This document shows positions 1 through 5,639 of a stretch of DNA of 7,019 nt, piece by piece; position 1 is the stretch's first letter, and each line of letters starts with the position of its first letter. A program made the position numbers and the translations under genes. Below the pieces are notes generated by a model that ran no database searches, was not told the DNA's origin, and was given only the letters and a program-made list of their open reading frames with translations. The stretch spans positions 1 to 7,019 of the forward strand of contig JAOZTO010000130.1 of NCBI GenBank assembly GCA_029942265.1, in the 5' to 3' direction. This DNA comes from Desulfocapsa sp. (GTDB lineage Bacteria; Desulfobacterota; Desulfobulbia; Desulfobulbales; Desulfocapsaceae).

Positions 1-72
1 ACAGTATCAAAACAACAGACTCATGGTACATACTTTACTAAAATAAAATCACTATTTAATTAGATTATTAAG

Positions 73-101
73 TTGACACTGAGCTATAAATGAGATAGTA
101 C
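73..101 (+). promoter_or_regulatory. Possible sigma-70 promoter for the porin gene
   Basis: A perfect -35 hexamer TTGACA lies at 73-78. The -10 is not clear: TAGTAC at 96-101 has a 17-nt spacer but matches the consensus at only 3 of 6 positions, and GATAGT at 94-99 matches at 4 of 6 but with a short 15-nt spacer. If used, the transcript would carry a leader of roughly 180 nt before the porin start. A second -10-like hexamer, CATAAT at 144-149, has no good -35. The call rests mainly on the consensus -35. Confidence 0.25.
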
Positions 102-129
102 AACATACTAGAGTAAAAAAATTTGTACT
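97..129. repeat. Inverted repeat upstream of the porin gene
   Basis: AGTACAA (97-103) and TTGTACT (123-129) are exact 7-nt reverse complements, with 19 nt between them. The arm centres are 26 bp apart. Inside the gap lie TACT (106-109) and AGTA (112-115), which again mirror each other. The first arm overlaps the end of the candidate promoter. This layout would suit an operator for a dimeric regulator, but in AT-rich DNA it could also be chance. Confidence 0.3.
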
Positions 130-191
130 CACTGACTACATAACATAATAATGTAGGATAAAATCAAATAAGGGGAATCTGTGTTATCTCT

Positions 192-213
192 CCATTTTTA
201 GCAATAAAAAGGG
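192..213 (+). promoter_or_regulatory. Small leader hairpin with GCAA loop
   Basis: TTTTTA (195-200) and TAAAAA (205-210) pair perfectly around a GCAA tetraloop (201-204), which is of the stable GNRA class. Beyond an A-G mismatch, CC (192-193) pairs with GG (212-213). The stem is AU-rich and therefore weak. It lies in the probable untranslated leader of the porin mRNA, about 60 nt before the ribosome binding site. It is not followed by a T tract, so it is not a terminator. Confidence 0.25.
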
Positions 214-230
214 CCATGACACGGGCAATG

Positions 231-255
231 ATTTCAGCTTTCAAAAAACTGAAAT
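231..255 (+). promoter_or_regulatory. Second leader hairpin before the porin RBS
   Basis: ATTTCAG (231-237) pairs exactly with CTGAAAT (249-255) across an 11-nt A-rich loop. It ends 18 nt before the AAGGAG ribosome binding site (274-279), close enough to affect translation or mRNA stability. Leaders of abundant outer-membrane protein mRNAs are often structured, but here the function is inferred from position alone. Confidence 0.25.
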
Positions 256-286
256 TATAACAACTACTAGAGGAAGGAGAAATACA

Positions 287-1879
287 ATGGTGAAAAAATT
301 TTCCATGCTGGCTCTTGCGGGTCTGATTGCTTTGCCCGCTGTTGCGTCTGCAAGTGGTGGAGCAACCGCCAATGATCTGGAACGAAAAATCGAAGAACTG
401 AGCATGCAGCTTGATCAGCTCAAAGCTCAAATAGCAGAAAATGCTGGTGTTAACCAGGAAGAATTTAGAGATCTTTCGGACACTGTCGGAGATCTTGAAG
501 ACCGTTCTGAAAGCTGGGATCTTGCCGCTCGTATCAAGTTTTATGGTGATTTTCGTGCTCGTATTGATAGTTACCGTGCAAAATATTCCACTGGAGAAAT
601 TGCCAGAAGCGACTCGCTCTGGACAAATCGTTTCCGCCTCAACATGCGTGTAAAAGCCACAGAAAACGTTGAGTTTAAAGCACGTCTTGCCATGTATAAA
701 GCATGGGGAATGGAAAACACTCCTCAAGGTCTTGGCGGCGGATACCCAATGTGGGACGGTAATTCCACCCGTCAGCCTTCCGATAACGCACTTCGTGTTG
801 ATCGTGCATTTGTAAACTGGAACAATATTGGTGGCGCACCTATCTGGTTCTCCATTGGTCGTCGTCCTACCACTGATGGACCTCCTGCTCAAATCCGTAT
901 GGGTAATGAAGAGCGTATGGCTACCCCAATTGCGTATATGGATTGGCCATTTGATGGTATTTCCATGGGCTATGCTTACCGCTGGGGAACTGAGGCTATG
1001 GGAACTGGTCGTATCCGATTCTGCTACGGTCGTGCGTTCGAAGATGGCCTTGCGTTACAAGACGACGTTCACAACACCATGGACGATATGGATTTTGCAG
1101 GACTGAGCTGGGATTTCATGAAAAAAGGTAACAGATTTGTCAACATTCAGTCTTTTATGGCCTTCAATGTGTTCAACTACCCATCCTTTGAAAGCGATTT
1201 TGTAAACTATGGTATGAGTCAACCTCAAGCTTCTGGCGGCATGGGCCCCCAGATGAACGTTGGCGATATCATGCATACTTCTGCGATTTACCAGGATAAA
1301 ATTTCTGACATTAACTTTTTTGCAGTTGGTGGCTGGTCTCAAACAAATCCAAATGAAAATGGAATGTTTAACGATTATGCAGGAATGGGTGCCGCACAAC
1401 AAATGGCAGGACAAGGCATGTCTCAGGCGCAAATTGCAGGCGCACTTGCTCAGATGGGAATGCAGGGAACACCTAACACGTCAGGTGAATCTGGATACTC
1501 CGTTTACCTTGGTGGACGTTATGACATCGATCCAATCGGCTTAAAGCTTGGTGCTGAATGGAACTACGGTTCTCAATACTGGCTTGCAATGAATCCAGGT
1601 AATGATGATCTCTATCTTGGAAAACTTGCCGCCCGTGGTAATGTTTATGAGATATATGGAATCTACGATCTCCCCACTGGAGAAGCTCTTTCTAAATACG
1701 CACAGACCTTTATTCGTTTTGGTTACCAGCGTTATGAGTATAACTATGCAGGATCTATGGATTGGAACATGAAACCATATGATTTAAGTAATGATGCTCA
1801 GGTTGCACAGCTAAATCAGGTAAGACCAGCTGTTGATAGTGCTGATCAGGTGTACTTGACTTTTGAGGCATATTTTTAG
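287..1879 (+). CDS. Outer-membrane porin-like protein, DUF3373 type
   Basis: A 530-residue exported protein, probably an outer-membrane beta-barrel. The start is well supported by AAGGAG (274-279), 7 nt before the ATG. Residues 1-22 form a Sec signal peptide: MVKK, a hydrophobic core, then a cleavage site after ASA22. Residues about 29-60 form a charged heptad-like stretch, probably a periplasmic coiled coil. After this comes alternating aromatic/polar sequence typical of barrel strands, and the last residue is Phe530 in LTFEAYF, the usual BAM recognition end. The segment around FSIGRRPTTDGPP (about residues 188-200) recalls DUF3373 proteins of Desulfobacterota and Campylobacterota, whose function is unknown; length fits that family. 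Two Met/Gln/Gly-rich segments (310-323 and 365-394) are unusual and probably loops. The gene has its own terminator, so it is likely a single-gene unit. Family assignment is from memory of the motif; transport substrate unknown. Confidence 0.85.
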   Translation: MVKKFSMLALAGLIALPAVASASGGATANDLERKIEELSMQLDQLKAQIAENAGVNQEEFRDLSDTVGDLEDRSESWDLAARIKFYGDFRARIDSYRAKYSTGEIARSDSLWTNRFRLNMRVKATENVEFKARLAMYKAWGMENTPQGLGGGYPMWDGNSTRQPSDNALRVDRAFVNWNNIGGAPIWFSIGRRPTTDGPPAQIRMGNEERMATPIAYMDWPFDGISMGYAYRWGTEAMGTGRIRFCYGRAFEDGLALQDDVHNTMDDMDFAGLSWDFMKKGNRFVNIQSFMAFNVFNYPSFESDFVNYGMSQPQASGGMGPQMNVGDIMHTSAIYQDKISDINFFAVGGWSQTNPNENGMFNDYAGMGAAQQMAGQGMSQAQIAGALAQMGMQGTPNTSGESGYSVYLGGRYDIDPIGLKLGAEWNYGSQYWLAMNPGNDDLYLGKLAARGNVYEIYGIYDLPTGEALSKYAQTFIRFGYQRYEYNYAGSMDWNMKPYDLSNDAQVAQLNQVRPAVDSADQVYLTFEAYF

Positions 1880-1914
1880 ATCGTTGTCGCTTAAGCATTA
1901 TTTAGTATGATGTT

Positions 1915-1951
1915 AAAAAGGGAAGTCTCCTAGGAGATCTTCCCTTTTTTT
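1915..1951 (+). terminator. Intrinsic terminator of the porin gene
   Basis: GGGAAG (1920-1925) pairs with CTTCCC (1939-1944). The stem continues with TCTC (1926-1929) against GAGA (1934-1937) after a one-base bulge at T1938, closing a CTAG loop (1930-1933). An unbroken run of seven T (1945-1951) follows, and AAAAA (1915-1919) can pair with it, so the element could also work weakly in reverse. It lies 35 nt after the porin stop codon. Confidence 0.9.
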
Positions 1952-1983
1952 GTATCTGTATTTCTCGCGTATTTTTAATACGC
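1950..1983 (+). promoter_or_regulatory. Candidate pgeF promoter with overlapping palindrome
   Basis: A possible promoter is TTGTAT (1950-1955, weak -35, in the terminator T tract) and TTTAAT (1974-1979, 5 of 6 matches to the -10) with an 18-nt spacer. The start of transcription would fall near 1986, about 15 nt before the pgeF ATG. The -10 sits inside an interrupted perfect palindrome: GCGTATT (1967-1973), TTT, AATACGC (1977-1983). That is a natural operator position. The palindrome is certain; promoter and operator roles are inferred. Confidence 0.35.
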
Positions 1984-2000
1984 TACAAAGATCAACAAAC

Positions 2001-2723
2001 ATGAAGCATAAACAACCCATTACAATATACACAAGCCAACGAGCAGGTGGAATCAGTCAAGCTCCATTTCAATCTCTCAATCTAAGTTATGGAGTTGGTG
2101 ATTCGGTGAGTGCTGTAAAAGAAAATCGTCATCGACTCAAAGCAAAACTCAATATTCATACTCTGCTCTCAGCTAGACAAACTCACGGAGATGCAATTTT
2201 TACAACTGATACGGTATTGGTTGAAGACACCGAAGTTGATAAATATGATGCCTTGATGACAAATAATTCCGGTATTGGTCTTATGATCCAACAGGCTGAT
2301 TGTCAGGCTGTAACACTTTTTGATCCAGTAAACCATGCAATTGCAGCTATTCACTGTGGGTGGATGGGCAGTGTCCAAAACATTATTTCAAAGACTGTAC
2401 TTGCCATGACAACGCAGTATAAAAGTGTTGCATCTGATCTACTGGCAACCATAAGCCCTTCACTTGGCCCCTGTTGTGCTGAGTTTGTTAATCACGCTAC
2501 GGAACTTCCCCCATTCTTTCTTGATTTCCAAGTCAAAGAGAATTACTTTGATTTCTGGGCAGTTTCTCAAATGCAACTGGAATCTGAGGGGATAAAAAAC
2601 AAAAACATTACCGTAGCAAGACAATGTACGTCTTGCTCATCAGACTATTTTTCATATCGGCGTGCCTGTCGTGAAGGAACAGGGCAAACCGGTCGTTTTG
2701 CTACCGTAATTATCCTTCATTAA
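2001..2723 (+). CDS. pgeF: YfiH/PgeF family multicopper-type purine nucleoside phosphorylase
   Basis: A 240-residue protein of the YfiH/PgeF (DUF152, 'polyphenol oxidase') family, full length for the family. Conserved zinc-site residues are present: His62 in RQTHGD, Cys101 in QQADCQAV and His118 in AIHCGWMG. The SPSLGPCC segment further on is also typical. Family members have been shown to act on purine nucleosides (phosphorolysis, adenosine deamination), and E. coli PgeF has been linked to editing wrongly built peptidoglycan precursors; the protein is cytoplasmic. I place the start at ATG 2001. An in-frame TTG at 1950 lies in the T tract of the preceding terminator and would add 17 non-family residues, so it is rejected. 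The ribosome binding site is weak (AAAGATCAAC region). The response regulator gene follows 11 nt downstream, suggesting one transcript. Confidence 0.9.
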   Translation: MKHKQPITIYTSQRAGGISQAPFQSLNLSYGVGDSVSAVKENRHRLKAKLNIHTLLSARQTHGDAIFTTDTVLVEDTEVDKYDALMTNNSGIGLMIQQADCQAVTLFDPVNHAIAAIHCGWMGSVQNIISKTVLAMTTQYKSVASDLLATISPSLGPCCAEFVNHATELPPFFLDFQVKENYFDFWAVSQMQLESEGIKNKNITVARQCTSCSSDYFSYRRACREGTGQTGRFATVIILH

Positions 2724-2734
2724 CACTTGCTCTT

Positions 2735-3409
2735 ATGCGTATACTTATTATTGAAGACGATACAACAATCGCTCTTTTTCTTGAAAAGGGGCTAAAGGAA
2801 GCTGGATTCTCAGTGGACATCGCCCATGACGGCATTGAAGGTCTGTCACTTGCTCTCACCGAGCCATACGCAGCTGCCATTGTTGACATCATGCTCCCCG
2901 GCCTTGACGGTCTCAGTCTGATCGAAAAAATTCGCACCAAAAACATATCCATACCGGTTTTAATACTCAGCGCCAAACAATCAGTTGATGACCGCATCGA
3001 AGGATTACAACGTGGGGGAGACGACTATATGGTTAAACCCTTCTCATTTAATGAACTACTTGCCCGCATACAGGCACTGTTACGCAGAGGACAAAAAGGA
3101 GCTGAAACTGGTACAATCACTGTTGGGGAGCTACAACTCGATCCAATAAAACGTGAAGTTAAACGCAGAGGAGATACCATTGAGATACCTGCAAAAGAAT
3201 ATGCGCTCCTTGAACTCCTGATGCGGAACCCAGAACGGGTTCTTTCAAAAACATCCATCCTTGAACGTATCTATGACTATAATTTTGACCCGCAAACCAA
3301 TGTCGTTGATGTGCTTGTTTGCCGCCTCCGCAACCATATAGATAAAGAATACGACATAAAACTTATCCACACAGTCCGAGGAATGGGCTATGTCCTGCGC
3401 AGTGAATAG
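2735..3409 (+). CDS. OmpR-family two-component response regulator
   Basis: A 224-residue cytoplasmic transcription regulator. The receiver domain (1-118) has the acidic pair Asp8/Asp9, phospho-acceptor Asp51 in IVDIMLPG, Ser79 at the Thr/Ser switch position and Lys101 in VKPF. The winged-helix domain (about 126-224) includes the AKEYALLELL helix, a recognition-helix region NVVDVLVCRLRNHID (189-203) and the closing hairpin TVRGMGYVL. The DYNFDPQTNVVDV segment resembles the CopR/CusR/IrlR metal-response branch, but the inducing signal cannot be read from sequence. The ATG at 2735 is fixed by the standard MRILIIEDD opening, though no Shine-Dalgarno site is visible, so translation may depend on coupling to pgeF 11 nt upstream. 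The 3' end overlaps the kinase start by 20 nt, as expected for a cognate pair. Confidence 0.95.
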   Translation: MRILIIEDDTTIALFLEKGLKEAGFSVDIAHDGIEGLSLALTEPYAAAIVDIMLPGLDGLSLIEKIRTKNISIPVLILSAKQSVDDRIEGLQRGGDDYMVKPFSFNELLARIQALLRRGQKGAETGTITVGELQLDPIKREVKRRGDTIEIPAKEYALLELLMRNPERVLSKTSILERIYDYNFDPQTNVVDVLVCRLRNHIDKEYDIKLIHTVRGMGYVLRSE

Positions 3410-4832
3410 TCAAAAGTTTTTCACATCTCGAAGAAGACGCCTTCTTCTATTTTTTCTTATTCTCTGGCTTTGTACCGGAACCATTCTTTTTCTTTACACA
3501 CTTACTCTTAAAAAAAGTATTCAGCAGCAGCGAATTTCAGAGATAACAACTGCTCTTAATATATATATTGAATACAACACGCCCTTTGGCAACAATCATT
3601 TCAGCCTTCAAGGCAGCCTCCCTGACACAATTGATTTTGTCCGATTTATTCAGGGAGACGAGCAGATTCTCATTGTAAGCGACAACATCATGACCTTTAA
3701 AGGTTTGGTTGATATTGCTCCGCACCATACTGCGGCTTGGATCGACATTGCTAACCCTAAAAAATCTGGCGACTGGGTACTGGTATCTCCAAAACTTACA
3801 CACGGTGGAGTGGCGCAGGCTGGTGCAAATGACTTAAGTAAAGGTATCCTTACTTACAAACGAGCCGTTAGAATTTCCTTCCTGCTTTTTTTGTTGTCTG
3901 CACTTCCAAGTCTCGCGCTTTCTTTTTTCTTTGTCCACACAGCAAAAAGTCCATTACGATCACTTGAACATGAAATCCGTAATGCTCTGGAGCAGAAAAA
4001 AACATCCTCCTTCCTCTCGTCTCCACACGATGATGACCTGATTCCTCTTTACCAACTCCTTGATCAAACCTTTACCCAGAACAGGCAATTAATCACAGCG
4101 ATCCAGGCTTCACTGGATAATGTTGCCCATGATCTCAGAACACCTATGACCAGACTACGGGCTGTAGCCGAATATGCCTTACAATCAGACAAGACCGAAC
4201 CTGACATCTATCGCAACGCTCTTTCTGATTGCCTGGAAGAATCGGAACGTGTGCTTTCAATGTTACGAATAATGATGAGTGTTGCCGAGGCAGAAGCCGG
4301 CACAATACGGCTTGACATACACGAGCTTGATATCTTAGATACTCTTGAGGATGTGGTGGAACTTTATCAGTATGTGGCTGAAGAAAATCAGATTTCGATC
4401 ACTTTAAATAGTACAAAGAATGCGGTATCAATTTTTGCAGACAAAACCCGAATTAGTCAAGTATGGGCAAATCTCCTTGATAACGGGATTAAATATGGAC
4501 ACGAAACCGGTAATGTAACCATCGACCTTACGGCTTCCAATACAGAGGCAATAATCCAATTTTCTGACAATGGTATGGGTATTTCTGACACTGAAATAGA
4601 TCGAATATGGGAGCGTTTGTACCGGGGGGATCGCAGCCGTACAAAACAGGGGCTAGGTCTGGGGCTGAATTATGTAAAAGCCGTTGTGGAAGCCCATGGC
4701 GGAACTATTTCTGTAACAAGCACAATAAAAAAAGATTCCTGTTTTGAAGTGCGTCTGCCATTGGCATGTATTATGAAAAATGAAAATCGCAAAGTAACGG
4801 AGCGTGATCAGAGAGACGAATATCCGGGATAG
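3390..4832 (+). CDS. Sensor histidine kinase, partner of the upstream regulator
   Basis: A 480-residue inner-membrane kinase. After RRRR (14-17) come membrane segment 1 (about 18-40), a periplasmic sensor region (about 41-157) that I do not recognise, membrane segment 2 (about 161-184) and a HAMP-like linker (185-235). The HisKA domain carries His247 in AHDLRTP. The ATPase domain shows the N box (Asn361 and Asn365 in NLLDNGIKYG), G1 box (Asp393 in DNGMGIS), F-box region IWERLYRG and G2 box GLGLGL (421-426), so the kinase looks active. GAGGA (3378-3382) sits 7 nt before the ATG, inside the regulator gene. The domain normally ends near FEVRLPL (452-458); about 22 charged residues follow, encoded antisense to the end of the convergent endonuclease gene. 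HDLRTP plus CopR-like partner suggests a CusS-like kinase, but the ligand is unknown. Confidence 0.95.
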   Translation: MSCAVNSQKFFTSRRRRLLLFFLILWLCTGTILFLYTLTLKKSIQQQRISEITTALNIYIEYNTPFGNNHFSLQGSLPDTIDFVRFIQGDEQILIVSDNIMTFKGLVDIAPHHTAAWIDIANPKKSGDWVLVSPKLTHGGVAQAGANDLSKGILTYKRAVRISFLLFLLSALPSLALSFFFVHTAKSPLRSLEHEIRNALEQKKTSSFLSSPHDDDLIPLYQLLDQTFTQNRQLITAIQASLDNVAHDLRTPMTRLRAVAEYALQSDKTEPDIYRNALSDCLEESERVLSMLRIMMSVAEAEAGTIRLDIHELDILDTLEDVVELYQYVAEENQISITLNSTKNAVSIFADKTRISQVWANLLDNGIKYGHETGNVTIDLTASNTEAIIQFSDNGMGISDTEIDRIWERLYRGDRSRTKQGLGLGLNYVKAVVEAHGGTISVTSTIKKDSCFEVRLPLACIMKNENRKVTERDQRDEYPG

Positions 4833-5505
4833 CAAAGTTCGAAACTGTGATTTCAGGACTATGCAAGATAAAATCAAGATTTCGTTTTGGGGCATGGCTG
4901 GGATGTGATGGCAACCCAGCAAGGTTTGCATTGACAAGGCCTGTAGCTGCAAGAAAAAGTTGTACTTCTCGATCACCGCCGAAAGTATTAAAATCACCAG
5001 CAACAATAACAGGTTTTTCACCATTGGAAACTATTCGGAAAAGGTGCTCAAGCTGTTGTTGTCTATGTTTAAATTTCAATGACAGATGCACAATAAAAAT
5101 AGCAACTTCCTCAAGTTCAACTTCAATGACCAGCCGTTTAACTCCTTCGTCAAAATAGTGAAAATTACTATTGATAATTGGTTGTCTGCTCAACAAACCA
5201 TTACCCTGTTTATTCAATACCGGAATTTTGTTTGCCATTGAGCTACTTCCATATTTTGTTTCAACAACATGAAAATGACCAAGTTCTCTGGCAATCATTT
5301 GTGCCTGGCAGGAGTTACGGCTCCGATACGAACCGGAATCAACTTCCACTAGTGCAACAACATCTGGCTCAACTGAACGAATAAAAGAAATAATCTGTCC
5401 AAGGGTGCCCTCTGTTGATTTAAAAAAACCGGTAAAAGGAAAAGGAAAATGGTAGCTATTACCATGGCCGGTTGCATAACGGATATTATAGAGTAAAAAT
5501 CGCAT
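4771..5505 (-). CDS. Endonuclease/exonuclease/phosphatase family protein
   Basis: A 244-residue metal-dependent hydrolase of the DNase I/exonuclease III/phosphodiesterase fold. The full catalytic set is visible: Asn7 in LYNIRY, Glu54 in ALVEVD, His140 in FIVHLS, Asp171 and Asn173 in AGDFNT, Asp211 in NLDFIL, and Asp233-His234 in LSDHAP. The family cleaves phosphodiester or phosphomonoester bonds in nucleic acids, lipids or sugar phosphates; the substrate here cannot be assigned. There is no signal peptide or membrane segment, so the protein is probably cytoplasmic. The start is fixed because Asn7 belongs to the first beta strand. There is no Shine-Dalgarno site; a promoter lies so close upstream that the message may be leaderless. 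The 3' end overlaps the kinase gene tail to tail by 62 nt, within the stretch encoding the catalytic Asp233-His234. Confidence 0.9.
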   Translation of the reverse strand: MRFLLYNIRYATGHGNSYHFPFPFTGFFKSTEGTLGQIISFIRSVEPDVVALVEVDSGSYRSRNSCQAQMIARELGHFHVVETKYGSSSMANKIPVLNKQGNGLLSRQPIINSNFHYFDEGVKRLVIEVELEEVAIFIVHLSLKFKHRQQQLEHLFRIVSNGEKPVIVAGDFNTFGGDREVQLFLAATGLVNANLAGLPSHPSHAPKRNLDFILHSPEITVSNFAIPDIRLSDHAPLLCDFHFS

Positions 5506-5510
5506 ATGCT

Positions 5511-5539
5511 ATAATAACGGTTTTAAAGTAAGTTTGCAA
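5511..5539 (-). promoter_or_regulatory. Promoter of the endonuclease-family gene, possibly leaderless
   Basis: On the minus strand, TTGCAA (5539-5534, 4 of 6 matches to -35) and TATTAT (5516-5511, 5 of 6 matches to -10) are separated by exactly 17 nt. Only 5 nt lie between the -10 and the ATG at 5505, so transcription would begin at or beside the start codon. This agrees with the absence of a Shine-Dalgarno site. Confidence 0.45.
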
Positions 5540-5546
5540 TCTAGTC

Positions 5547-5575
5547 TTTTCACTATTCATTACCTGTGCTAAGAT
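5547..5575 (+). promoter_or_regulatory. Candidate hemC promoter
   Basis: TTTTCA (5547-5552, 4 of 6 matches) and TAAGAT (5570-5575, 4 of 6 matches) are spaced by 17 nt, and the -10 is preceded by TGC (5567-5569), an extended -10 feature. Transcription would start near 5582, giving a leader of about 58 nt made almost wholly of the pyrimidine-rich repeat tract. The elements are only moderate matches. Confidence 0.35.
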
Positions 5576-5587
5576 ACCTCATTACTC

Positions 5588-5625
5588 TTCACCCTTCACC
5601 CTTTACTTTTACCTTTCACCCTTTA
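5588..5625 (+). repeat. Degenerate TTCACCC heptamer repeats in the hemC leader
   Basis: TTCACCC occurs at 5588-5594, 5595-5601 (in direct tandem) and 5615-5621. The longer unit TTCACCCTTTA occurs twice (5595-5605 and 5615-5625), exactly 20 nt apart, with the related TTTACTTTTACC between. The tract is nearly free of G on this strand and ends just before the hemC ribosome binding site AAGGAA (5628-5633). It looks like a short tandem heptanucleotide repeat that has partly decayed. Confidence 0.6.
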
Positions 5626-5639
5626 ACAAGGAACGCAGA

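Noticed and set aside
164..892. Long minus-strand open frame opposite the porin signal peptide and barrel start
   Set aside because: Its protein is Cys/Ser/Thr-rich with no family motif, and it mirrors a well-supported gene; typical antisense shadow.
1950..2000. Upstream TTG start that would lengthen PgeF by 17 residues
   Set aside because: It begins within the T tract of the porin terminator, and the added residues do not resemble the family N-terminus; ATG 2001 gives the usual 240-residue length.
5510..5515. Perfect TATAAT on the plus strand as a hemC promoter
   Set aside because: No acceptable -35 lies 15-19 nt upstream; the hexamer overlaps the better-supported minus-strand -10.
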